Of a stretch of DNA of 64,000 nucleotides, positions 17,704-26,243 are shown piece after piece. Both the position numbers and the translations under genes were made by a program. Source of the DNA: an uncultured Poribacteria bacterium (GTDB lineage Bacteria; Poribacteria; WGA-4E; WGA-3G); NCBI GenBank assembly GCA_951828515.1, contig OX639992.1, forward strand, positions 3,946,217 through 4,010,216, given 5' to 3'. Each line of letters starts with the position of its first letter. The stretch's first letter is position 1. Below the pieces are notes generated by a model. The model was given only the letters and a program-made list of their open reading frames with translations, was not told the origin of the DNA and made no database searches.

Positions 17704-17786
17704 TTTTTTGTACAGGACCCTCCTCTAAAAAAACGAAGCATACCCCGAAGTAAGTAGACTAAAAACTACGACTGGCGTTTAGATGA

Positions 17787-17922
17787 TATAGTAAAACCCA
17801 TAATTAAGTTTACACTCTGTAATGCGGCGAGGTTAGGGGGAAACGCCCTATCAAAAACACCTCGCCAGCAATGTGGGTTTTGTGTTTTCAAGAGCGTGCA
17901 AGTATTTTCGGGCTTTACTATA
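17787..17922. mobile_element. MITE copy 1 (TATAGTAAA family, 136 bp)
   Basis: Terminal inverted repeats TATAGTAAAACCC and GGGCTTTACTATA (one mismatch), with the outer TA pairs possibly the duplicated target, as in IS630/Tc1-mariner-derived MITEs. The interior carries GGCGAGGT/ACCTCGCC as an inner stem, so the element can fold into a cruciform. Nearly identical copies are at 36620-36756 and 55021-55156. Confidence 0.85.
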
Positions 17923-17969
17923 ATAGCATTTTTGTGCCGCGAAGCAATCAAAATTCAGTCTTTTTATAG

Positions 17970-18015
17970 TAACGTAAGTTCTATATAAAAGAGACAAAAA
18001 TTCGGACTCACGTTA
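17970..18015. repeat. Short inverted repeat TAACGTAAGTTC...GGACTCACGTTA
   Basis: 46 bases with imperfect 12-bp terminal inverted repeats, directly downstream of the ThDP-enzyme stop. The same ends bound a longer element at 19722-19847 upstream of that gene. Possibly an internally deleted MITE. Confidence 0.5.
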
Positions 18016-18018
18016 ATA

Positions 18019-19656
18019 TTAGATTGGGCATGTGAGCTGTCCAAGTTCGTTAGTTAAGCGTAGATTTTCAGCATAATCAACGGGGCAATCAATAACCGAA
18101 GGAACTTTCTGACTGAACGCATCTTCGAGTATAGGCACTAATTCGTCACTTCCTTCGACTCTATAGCCTTTGGCACCGAAGGCTTCAGCGTATTTGACGA
18201 AATCGGGATTTGTGAAGTCGATGTGGGCAGGTCTACCGAAACCGTTCATCTGCTTCCATTCAATCAGTCCGTAAGCCTCGTCATTGAAGATAAGCGTGAC
18301 AAATGGCACACCGATTCGCGTCGCTGTTTCGAGCTCCTGTGAGTTCATCAGGAAACCGCCATCGCCGCAGATCGCCAAACATTTACGTTCTGGATAGATA
18401 AGTTTAGCAACGAAAGCTCCGGGTTGCGCGATACCCATGGAAGCGAAACCGTTAGAGATGATGCACGTATTAGGTTGATAACATGGATACATACGTGCGA
18501 TCCACATTTTGTGTGCACCGACATCGGAGATGAGGATGTCGTCTTCAGCGAGGACAGAACGGACATCACTCAAAATTTTTTGCGGTTTTATGGGAAACCC
18601 CGTATCATCGCGATGTTCGTCGAGTTGGTCGAGTATGATTTTTCGCAAGGTGTTTGAGGCGTACTCTGAATCTTTAGGGTAGATTTCTTGTGCCATCAGA
18701 TGTCTGAGGCTCTGTCGGATGTTGCCGACCATCTCGACATCGGTAACGTAAGATGCATCACTTTCGCTCGGTTGTGTATCAATATGGATGAGTTTTTTAT
18801 TCCGATCGGGGTTCCAAAGACGCGGATGATATTCGACGATATCGTAACCGATTGCGATGACGAGATCTGCCCTGTCGAATCCACAGGAGACGAAATCGTT
18901 TGCCTGCAATCCGACGCTGAGGAGCGAGAGTCGGTGGGTCCAAGGGATACTACCTTTGCCCATAAAGGTGTGTGCAACCGGAATATTCGTCATTTCAGCG
19001 AATTGTGTCAGAATCCGAGAGGCACCTTGGCGGACGACCCCGTTTCCTGCGAGGATAATGGGTTGTTTCGCGTCGTTAATCAGTTGGGCAGCACGTCGCA
19101 AACAGGATGCAACGGGTTCCGCTTCGCTGGGAAAGTCATGCGGCACAGGTTCCGCGCTAACTTCCATCTTGGCGACATCCTCTGGAAAGTCGATGTGTGT
19201 AGCCCCAGGCTTCTCGCTCGTTGCTGTCTTGAAGGCTTTACTAACCGATTCCGGGATGATTTCAGGGAGGTGGAGCAGCGTATTCCATTTGGTCATCGGT
19301 TTGAAGACGGAAACGACATCCATATACTGGTGGGATTCTTTGTGCATCCTGTCTAAACTCGCTTGCCCGGTGATTGCCACGAGAGGTGCCCTATCCATAT
19401 TCGCATCAGCGACCCCTGTGACAAGGTTCATCGCTCCGGGACCTAAGGTCGCAAGACATACACCGGCGCGTCCAGTGAGACGACCGTAGACATCAGCCAT
19501 AAAGGCGGCACCGCGCTCGTCGCGTGTTTGAATAAATTGGATATTGGATTCCAACAGGGCATCCATCAAATCCAGATTTTCTTCACCGGGTATTCCAAAT
19601 ATATAATCAACGTTTTCGTTTTCCAGACATTTGACGATCAGCTCTGACGCTTTCAT
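18019..19656 (-). CDS. ThDP-dependent enzyme, acetolactate synthase large-subunit family
   Basis: 545 residues. Three-domain thiamine-diphosphate enzyme. The N-terminal Pyr domain has the activating Glu in TRDERGAAFMADVYGRLTG; the middle domain includes PIILAGNGVVRQGA; the C-terminal PP domain has the GDG...N metal motif (CGDGGFLMNSQELETATR and LIFNDEAYG). It resembles catabolic or uncharacterised acetolactate synthases (GIPGEENLDLMDALLES) and is clearly distinct from the ilvB at 42866. No regulatory small subunit is adjacent. Likely pyruvate or another 2-oxoacid as substrate; exact reaction uncertain. Flanked on both sides by related inverted-repeat elements. Confidence 0.88.
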   Translation of the reverse strand: MKASELIVKCLENENVDYIFGIPGEENLDLMDALLESNIQFIQTRDERGAAFMADVYGRLTGRAGVCLATLGPGAMNLVTGVADANMDRAPLVAITGQASLDRMHKESHQYMDVVSVFKPMTKWNTLLHLPEIIPESVSKAFKTATSEKPGATHIDFPEDVAKMEVSAEPVPHDFPSEAEPVASCLRRAAQLINDAKQPIILAGNGVVRQGASRILTQFAEMTNIPVAHTFMGKGSIPWTHRLSLLSVGLQANDFVSCGFDRADLVIAIGYDIVEYHPRLWNPDRNKKLIHIDTQPSESDASYVTDVEMVGNIRQSLRHLMAQEIYPKDSEYASNTLRKIILDQLDEHRDDTGFPIKPQKILSDVRSVLAEDDILISDVGAHKMWIARMYPCYQPNTCIISNGFASMGIAQPGAFVAKLIYPERKCLAICGDGGFLMNSQELETATRIGVPFVTLIFNDEAYGLIEWKQMNGFGRPAHIDFTNPDFVKYAEAFGAKGYRVEGSDELVPILEDAFSQKVPSVIDCPVDYAENLRLTNELGQLTCPI

Positions 19657-19721
19657 AATTGTACTTCCTTATGTATTAAAGCGGGCGAAAAATTTGTTTT
19701 TCTCTCTGAATTCCCTATGAT

Positions 19722-19847
19722 TAACGTGGGTTTGATATAAGGATACCAGACTTATATGTATATGGATCGAATCTAAATGAGATGGGGGTCTCATGTTTGA
19801 TAAAACGCCAGACATCCACCGTAAATATTTAAGTCGAACTCACGTTA
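19722..19847. mobile_element. MITE-like element with TAACGTGRGTTYGA ends
   Basis: 126 bp with imperfect 14-bp terminal inverted repeats: TAACGTGGGTTTGA at the left, TCGAACTCACGTTA at the right. It is noncoding and AT-rich, and fills most of the 308-base gap before the subtilase gene. Shares ends with the short repeat at 17970-18015. Confidence 0.5.
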
Positions 19848-19964
19848 TGATTACTATATCAGATAAAGATATAGAATTCAATTTTTAAGAGAAAATAATA
19901 AACACAAATCGTGTTGTACTGTAACATAAGAAAAAATAAAATGTTTACATATTTCTGAAGATAT

Positions 19965-22900
19965 ATGACAAAAAAATCTTTCTACCTCTACATCCTCGTA
20001 TTTTTTATAAATTCACAACTTGTTTTAGCCCAAAGCAATTCAGATGATTTTCCTTATATCACTGATACCCCCGGAGAACTGATCGTTCGTTTACACCCGA
20101 ATGCTTCTCGCGAGCAACTTGAAGTGTTAAGTAGACGACTCGGTGCGGTTTCCGTTTCATCAGTCTTTCCCTCGACTACGCCAGGCGGACAACATCCACG
20201 ACTCCGTCGCTATTATCTCATCCGATTTCCAGAAGGATGGACGTTGGAACCGTTACGGCGGCGGTATGAACGGCACGCTGCAATCGAAGCGGTTGAGATG
20301 AATCGTCTCAACCAGCCTTGTGCGGAAATACCACCGAACGATCCAAGTTATGCGGAGCAATGGAATCTATCTGTTCTAAATGTACTACAAGCATGGGGTA
20401 TAGAACACGGAAAACCGCAAGTAACAGTGGCGGTCGTTGATAGTGGGGTTGCGACCCGACACCCTGAATTTCGTTCGCAACTTTGGGAAAATGTCGGTGA
20501 GATTCCGAGGAACGGCGTTGACGATGACGGAAACGGTTACATTGACGACAGAAACGGATGGGACTTCAGCGACGCGCCGACGCTTCCCGGCAGCGGCGAT
20601 TGGACAGTCCGAGATAACGACCCCGAAGATGAAACAGGACACGGAACACACGTTTCAGGTATCATCGCCGCGAAAGCGAACAACGGACTTGGCATCGCTG
20701 GGATCGCTCCGAACTGTCGCTTGATGCCTCTTAGAGCTGGTTTCAAGTATGGAGGGGGTGCTTATCTCCAGAATGACGATCTCGCCGCTGCTATTGTTTA
20801 TGCCGCAGATAATGGCGCACGGGTGATTAACATGAGTTGGGGAGATACTGTGCGTGCCTTCATCATAGAAGATGCCATAGAATACGCCCATCATCGCGGG
20901 TGTGTCCTCGTGGGTGCTGCGGGCAATTCGGCGGCAGTTGGTTCCTACTATCCCGCGGCTCTTGAATCCGTTATCTCCGTCGCCGGACTTGGACAGGAAA
21001 AACAGTTGTATGACGGTTCCAATTTCGGAGCGACAATCGATATCGCCGCGCCTGGTGAAGAAATTCTCAGCACAGCACTTAATGGGGAGTACCGAGAGAG
21101 AGACGGTACATCCATGGCGGCTGCGCATGTCTCTGGTGTTGCGGCTCTCGTCTTGTCTGCAGATCCGAATGCCACTAACATAGAGATTCAAGAGAAACTG
21201 ATTACCACTGCAAAGCTGCTTTTCATTACCGAACTCGTTGGAGCAGGTTCACTTGATGCATACGCAGCACTCGCGGAAACCTCAACATCGCTTATTGCGA
21301 AAATTCATACGCAACGGACCTTGCAACAAGCTCTCGATGGGATTGAAGTCATCGACAGCATAGGTGGACTGGGACATCCTACTACAGCGGTAGCTCGTGA
21401 GGTTATCTTCGATAGAATTGAAATCATCGGCAGCGCAGGTGGTACTGAATTTTCTGAATACTGGCTGGAGTATGGCATCGGCGAAGTCCCAGATTTGTGG
21501 TATCCCTTAGGAACTGTCCAAACTAAATCGAGGTTTGGTGTGTGCTTACACAAATGGGACACTTCCACTTTAGCGGAAGGCAGGTATACGCTGCGACTGA
21601 GTGTTAAATCCGAAAATGGAGACATCAAAAGAGCCAAAGATGTTGTTGATGTGACGCATGAGGCACCTCTTATTACAAACCATGAAGCAGAACCATGGCT
21701 TGCGGGAAACAAATTAAATTCAGTGGTGATCTGGGAAACGGGGGCATTAACCACAGGCAAAATCCAAATTTTTGAGGCAAACGGAAATATCAATAGAACT
21801 GTCCATTCAGACTCAGAGAACTTACTCCATATCGTTAACATATCCGATTTAGGTGGACCGCCGGGCACTTATTTATACCGATTAGCGGTGAAAAGTAGCG
21901 TCGGGGAGCTGCACATCGATGACAACAACAGTCGATTATATCAGATTGAAGTGAACGATACCCCGATTGATATATCACATCTCTCGCAAGTCTCATCAAT
22001 CGACAGGGGATTGCACGCTATCGCCTCACCGGTGGATATGAACAGGAACGGGATATTAGAACTCTTTGCCGTTGAAATGGGTACTGGCACGGCACAAATT
22101 CTTGAAATAGCGGATAATGGAACACACAAGCAGGTCTTTTCATTCGCTGAATCGCTATGGCTCTGGGCGGCAGCGGATACAGATAACGACGGACTTATAG
22201 AGGTATTGTGCAACGCGTCGGGCGTGACATTTCTGCTGGAGCAACCCGCGAAAGGCGAATTTCCAACGGAACGCATCTGGGAAGCACGCGGGCAGTGGAG
22301 CCGGACGATCGCGGATGTGGACGCAGATGGTACACCTGAAATCTTTGCACGCGACGATGGCACAAACGCCATTTCGGTATACGAGGCAGCAAGGGATAAC
22401 GATTATCAGGTTGTGGCTACCCTTGAAAGTCCAATATGGGGAAACAACGGAATTAGTGCGAATTTCGTCACAGGTGATTTTGACGGCGATGGACGGGCAG
22501 AGATTTTAGCAGGAGACAACGATGGGAATATATTTGTACACGAAGCGACTGGAAACAACCAGTACAGACAAACGTGGATAAGCACACTTCCTGAAGGCAC
22601 CCCCCAACTTTTTGCTGCTGGAGATTTGGATGGCGATGGGAATCCGGAGTTTGCTATCTGCGCTAAAACGGGAACACAGGTCGGCACTACGGAGCTTGAT
22701 ATTCGTTACCATCACTGGCTTTTAACCATTTTCAAATCAAATGGTGATGATACCTATCGTGCAGTGTGGACGCAACGCATTCGTGACGTATGGGATGGTG
22801 GAAATGGGATGACTATTGCGGACGCAAATAACGATGGACGTAATGAACTTTGCATCGCCGTTCAGCCAAACTTCTACCTCGTACAGTATGACGGAATAGA

Positions 22901-23654
22901 CTATCGCCCTATCTGGCACCACCGTACGACAAGCACTTTCAATCCGGTTGTGGCTGATCTGAATCGCAATGGAGCAAATGTGCTGCTGTTTAACAGCAAT
23001 AATGCCTTAACCATTTTCGAGACTCCTGCATCTGCAACGGCGCAATCAACACAATCCACACTAATATCTGTCGTGCCGACACGACGACCACGCTTGCATG
23101 CCGCTGTGCTTGCGCCGCCGAATCAACTCCTGTTGGAGTTTGACAAACCGATGGGTGTTTCCGCCACACACGCTGGTCGTTACCGTCTGCACAAACATGG
23201 GAACGCGGAAAATGGTTCGGAAAACTACTCACCGCGCTCAGCGATCCTTGACCAAACACGAAAGCGCGTTGTTCTTACTTTCTCATCCGAGGTCTTCCGC
23301 ACAGGCAATCATTACCAGATTGAGGCATTGCCACTTTCGGATATATATGGCGCGAATCTCGCTGATGATGCCAGAATATTGACAGTAATGCTACCGATAC
23401 CAACGCTCGCGGAGGTAGTTGTCTATCCGAATCCCGTGGAAGCTTGTAATCAGGTTACATTTGATAAACTACCTGCAGGAACGAGCATTTATATCTATGA
23501 TGTTAGCGGGAGCTGTGTTGCCTCACTGACGCCGACAGAACATGAAAGGGATAGGAGGGTTTGGGAACTTTCTGGAATCAGCAGTGGCATCTATATCTAT
23601 GTCCTTTCATCTGAAATGGATAGGCGCGTCGGCAAATTCTCTGTGATTCGCTAA
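19965..23654 (+). CDS. Secreted S8 subtilisin-like protease with FG-GAP repeats and type-A sorting domain
   Basis: 1229 residues. Signal peptide about 1-23 (YLYILVFFINSQLVLAQS). Propeptide-like region about 35-115. S8 catalytic domain about 150-430 with triad Asp159 (VAVVDSGV), His226 (GHGTHVSG), Ser383 (GTSMAAAHVSG) and oxyanion Asn321 (GAAGN). Jelly-roll/Ig-like region about 450-640. Then roughly six FG-GAP/VCBS blades (about 670-1010; DTDNDGLIEVLC, DVDADGTPEIFA, DFDGDGRAEILA, DLDGDGNPEFAI, DANNDGRNELCI). An Ig-like domain follows. The last ~75 residues (VVYPNPVE..., W-LSGISSGIYIYVL, GKFSVIR) match the type-A C-terminal sorting domain used by the Por/T9 secretion system. Likely cell-surface or secreted. 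No T9SS component genes are in the window. Confidence 0.9.
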   Translation: MTKKSFYLYILVFFINSQLVLAQSNSDDFPYITDTPGELIVRLHPNASREQLEVLSRRLGAVSVSSVFPSTTPGGQHPRLRRYYLIRFPEGWTLEPLRRRYERHAAIEAVEMNRLNQPCAEIPPNDPSYAEQWNLSVLNVLQAWGIEHGKPQVTVAVVDSGVATRHPEFRSQLWENVGEIPRNGVDDDGNGYIDDRNGWDFSDAPTLPGSGDWTVRDNDPEDETGHGTHVSGIIAAKANNGLGIAGIAPNCRLMPLRAGFKYGGGAYLQNDDLAAAIVYAADNGARVINMSWGDTVRAFIIEDAIEYAHHRGCVLVGAAGNSAAVGSYYPAALESVISVAGLGQEKQLYDGSNFGATIDIAAPGEEILSTALNGEYRERDGTSMAAAHVSGVAALVLSADPNATNIEIQEKLITTAKLLFITELVGAGSLDAYAALAETSTSLIAKIHTQRTLQQALDGIEVIDSIGGLGHPTTAVAREVIFDRIEIIGSAGGTEFSEYWLEYGIGEVPDLWYPLGTVQTKSRFGVCLHKWDTSTLAEGRYTLRLSVKSENGDIKRAKDVVDVTHEAPLITNHEAEPWLAGNKLNSVVIWETGALTTGKIQIFEANGNINRTVHSDSENLLHIVNISDLGGPPGTYLYRLAVKSSVGELHIDDNNSRLYQIEVNDTPIDISHLSQVSSIDRGLHAIASPVDMNRNGILELFAVEMGTGTAQILEIADNGTHKQVFSFAESLWLWAAADTDNDGLIEVLCNASGVTFLLEQPAKGEFPTERIWEARGQWSRTIADVDADGTPEIFARDDGTNAISVYEAARDNDYQVVATLESPIWGNNGISANFVTGDFDGDGRAEILAGDNDGNIFVHEATGNNQYRQTWISTLPEGTPQLFAAGDLDGDGNPEFAICAKTGTQVGTTELDIRYHHWLLTIFKSNGDDTYRAVWTQRIRDVWDGGNGMTIADANNDGRNELCIAVQPNFYLVQYDGIDYRPIWHHRTTSTFNPVVADLNRNGANVLLFNSNNALTIFETPASATAQSTQSTLISVVPTRRPRLHAAVLAPPNQLLLEFDKPMGVSATHAGRYRLHKHGNAENGSENYSPRSAILDQTRKRVVLTFSSEVFRTGNHYQIEALPLSDIYGANLADDARILTVMLPIPTLAEVVVYPNPVEACNQVTFDKLPAGTSIYIYDVSGSCVASLTPTEHERDRRVWELSGISSGIYIYVLSSEMDRRVGKFSVIR

Positions 23655-23781
23655 AGTATTTCTGTAAAGAGACTGTCAGCCATCGGCTCTCGGCTTTCAG
23701 TAGGAGGACATTGTGGAGGACAAAACTACTTCGCGGTGAGAAAAACTATTACATGAACTACTGACTGCTGACTGCTGATGG

Positions 23782-25827
23782 CTATTCCGCTGTATTGAGT
23801 GATACAAAAGCTGGGTTGAGTTTGAACACGTTTCGGATCGCTTTTATTGCCTTCTTCCGTTCGTTGGCTTTTAGCGCAACTTGTGCGAGATGATAATGAG
23901 GCTCGACAGCATCACTCTGTAGACCAATGGCACGTTCCAGAGTTTTCATCCCTTTGTTCACTTGTCCGCGCTTCGATAAAATCCAGCCAAGTGTGTCATG
24001 ATAAGCCGCGACGTCCGGATTCAACGTTACCGCTGTATAGGCTAACGCTTCAGCAAGTCGTAGTCTGGGTGAAGTTTGCAAAACGGAATTCGCGAACAAC
24101 GGGTGCGAAACTTGTGAGGTCTTGATACTTGCAGGCAAATGATTCGGATAATTATCTGCATAGAGGCGTGCGAGATTATTGTATGCCTCTCCGTATTTTG
24201 GCGCGAGATGTATCGCTTTTTCGTAGGCACTTTGTGCGTCCAGCACACGTCCGAGTTTCATATACGCTGTTCCAAGGATATTGTAGGTTTCATAGTCGCG
24301 CGTTGCCCCTTCTCCTACCGAAGTAAGCGGATGAACGCCGACAAGTGAAGCTTCGGCGGCAAACACATCGGGATTTTCATTCTCTCTCGCTTCTAAAAAC
24401 AACTCATACGCTTCAACGGCAAGCGCGTACTGACCTTCCTTAAAGTACGCAAACCCGAGTTTCCTATAAAAACTAATCGGGAGGGCACCGAGCCCCCTGC
24501 TCAACTCATACGAACTAATGGCTTTTCTATAATATCCCTCCTGAATGTAGAAATCACCTTCCGCCAATGAGCGTTTTACCAACTCCGGTAGTTCACTGAT
24601 AGAAAGTCCAAACCGAGATAGCGGACTTAACTCTATTTTTGTGTGTTTCTGATACTGCGTGAAAGCGATTGTAACGATAACGAGAACAGCCCACAATATC
24701 AGATACACGCGCGTTCGTTGCACCCATTGCTTCGAGAGGTACCTGCCAGGATGTATTAGGGTCAGGAAGAAGTTCGTTTGTGCGGGTTCAAGGGCAGTTC
24801 CCTTCGGATCATACGGGACAGTGGCGGCATTCGGTGCTAACACCGGAAGATTAACGGATGAACCTGCAAGGCGAGATGATCGGGCAATAGATGCCGCTAA
24901 ATCGTTTATCTCCTGATCTTCTTTTTCTCGTTCTGTTGATTCCGTATCGGTTGTTAAAGGGTCTGTAGATTGGGTTTCTTCATCTATAGGCGCCTGCTGT
25001 TCATTGTCGAACTGCACATAATCCTCGGTATCCGTTATTTCTTCTACGGATTCCGTTTCCTCTATAACATCAGCCAGTTCATCGTCGAACTGCACATAAT
25101 CCTGTGCGCTAATTCCCTCATCAGCGTGTTCTGCTTCCTCCATAATATCGACGGGTTCATCGGTGGACTGTGTATAATCGGGTATATCAGTTATCTCTTC
25201 TGGAACTGCTACAGTCCTATTGTCTGGGTCAACAGCAGGACTTGTGAGCATTTCTTCAAATTCTGTTGGCTGTTCTTCACCAGATTCAACTGTTGAGATT
25301 TCATCCGTCGCTACATCTTCTTCTGGGATGGTTTGTGAATCTGTAAGATCTGCTGTCAGCGACGGTTCATTTGTATCTATCTGCTCCGTGCGCAGTTCAG
25401 GTTCGGATGTTTCAAGGGGGGTAGCAGTGCCTCCATTGGGATACCGCGCCTCGATCCGAGCCATGCTTTTCTTCACTTCGATCCGTGTGAGCATAGGACC
25501 AACAGTGCGAAGCGATTCGAGCATACGGAAGGCATCAGGCGTTGCCAGCTCACCAACGGCTTCAAGCATTGCCCAAAGTGTTAGATCGTTTGACTCCACC
25601 TGCAACGCTTCAAGCAGCGGTTGCGCAGCTCGAGTCGCATCCATTTGTTGAAGTGCCGTTGTGGCTTCGCGCCGTATCATCGAATCTGAATCAGCAAGTA
25701 CCTCGATTAGGGCTTCTATTCCGTGTGAACTACCCTGTGAGACAAGATTCGTAATAGCACTGCAACGAACAATGCTCGGTTGCGTTGTGTCAGTTAAATT
25801 CTGGATGAGTTGCTCAAAAGATAACAT
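23782..25827 (-). CDS. HEAT-repeat / membrane / TPR protein
   Basis: 681 residues from the ATG at 25827 (MLSFEQLIQNL); the longer frame begins with a TTG and has no supporting site. Residues ~1-130 are HEAT/PBS-lyase-like repeats (EALIEVLADSDSMIRREATTALQQMDATRAAQPLLEAL in outline). Residues ~135-330 are very acidic and low-complexity, with two imperfect ~38-residue repeats around DYVQFDDE/DYVQFDNE. A single membrane segment follows near 365-385 (VYLILWAVLVIVTIAF). Residues ~410-680 form TPR units (GDFYIQEGYYRKAISSYELS; AQSAYEKAIHLAPKYGEAYN). Probably a membrane-anchored scaffold. No enzymatic domain seen. Faces away from the binding-protein operon. Confidence 0.75.
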   Translation of the reverse strand: MLSFEQLIQNLTDTTQPSIVRCSAITNLVSQGSSHGIEALIEVLADSDSMIRREATTALQQMDATRAAQPLLEALQVESNDLTLWAMLEAVGELATPDAFRMLESLRTVGPMLTRIEVKKSMARIEARYPNGGTATPLETSEPELRTEQIDTNEPSLTADLTDSQTIPEEDVATDEISTVESGEEQPTEFEEMLTSPAVDPDNRTVAVPEEITDIPDYTQSTDEPVDIMEEAEHADEGISAQDYVQFDDELADVIEETESVEEITDTEDYVQFDNEQQAPIDEETQSTDPLTTDTESTEREKEDQEINDLAASIARSSRLAGSSVNLPVLAPNAATVPYDPKGTALEPAQTNFFLTLIHPGRYLSKQWVQRTRVYLILWAVLVIVTIAFTQYQKHTKIELSPLSRFGLSISELPELVKRSLAEGDFYIQEGYYRKAISSYELSRGLGALPISFYRKLGFAYFKEGQYALAVEAYELFLEARENENPDVFAAEASLVGVHPLTSVGEGATRDYETYNILGTAYMKLGRVLDAQSAYEKAIHLAPKYGEAYNNLARLYADNYPNHLPASIKTSQVSHPLFANSVLQTSPRLRLAEALAYTAVTLNPDVAAYHDTLGWILSKRGQVNKGMKTLERAIGLQSDAVEPHYHLAQVALKANERKKAIKAIRNVFKLNPAFVSLNTAE

Positions 25828-26017
25828 AATTTTTTTAGGCAAATTAAACCCTATTACTCTTGTTAAGACATTATCCCAATTAATAAAACGATTTTTATGG
25901 AAATAGGGTTTCAAACCTGTATTCTGTGAAAATTGAGTCTATTATTTTCTCCCCAAAAAGACACTATGTTTACTGAACCTAAACCTCTGAACTCCTTGAG
26001 TTCACACAAAAGATCAC

Positions 26018-26046
26018 TTGACATTTTGCAGAAAACTTCGTATCAT
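26018..26046 (+). promoter_or_regulatory. Promoter of the first binding-protein gene
   Basis: TTGACA, 17 bases, TATCAT, about 200 bases upstream of the ATG at 26244. Same -10 hexamer and spacing as the ferredoxin promoter. The leader in between has no convincing fold. Confidence 0.65.
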
Positions 26047-26243
26047 AAATAGTTGTCAGTTCTATCAATTATTTACTTCTGAACTGTGTTTCCCCTTTCT
26101 TCCGCGCAGTCTTCAGAATTGTAAAAAACTTTATGTCCTCCAGAGGGATATCAATCACCGAAGACCACCGCGTATTGTCCCGCAGGTTTTCTATAGAGGT
26201 TTGCGCCTGATGGAGCGGTGTCCAGGAGTAATAAATTAAAAAT

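Noticed and set aside
17766-17951. 61-codon frame on the minus strand
   Set aside because: Lies almost entirely inside MITE copy 1.
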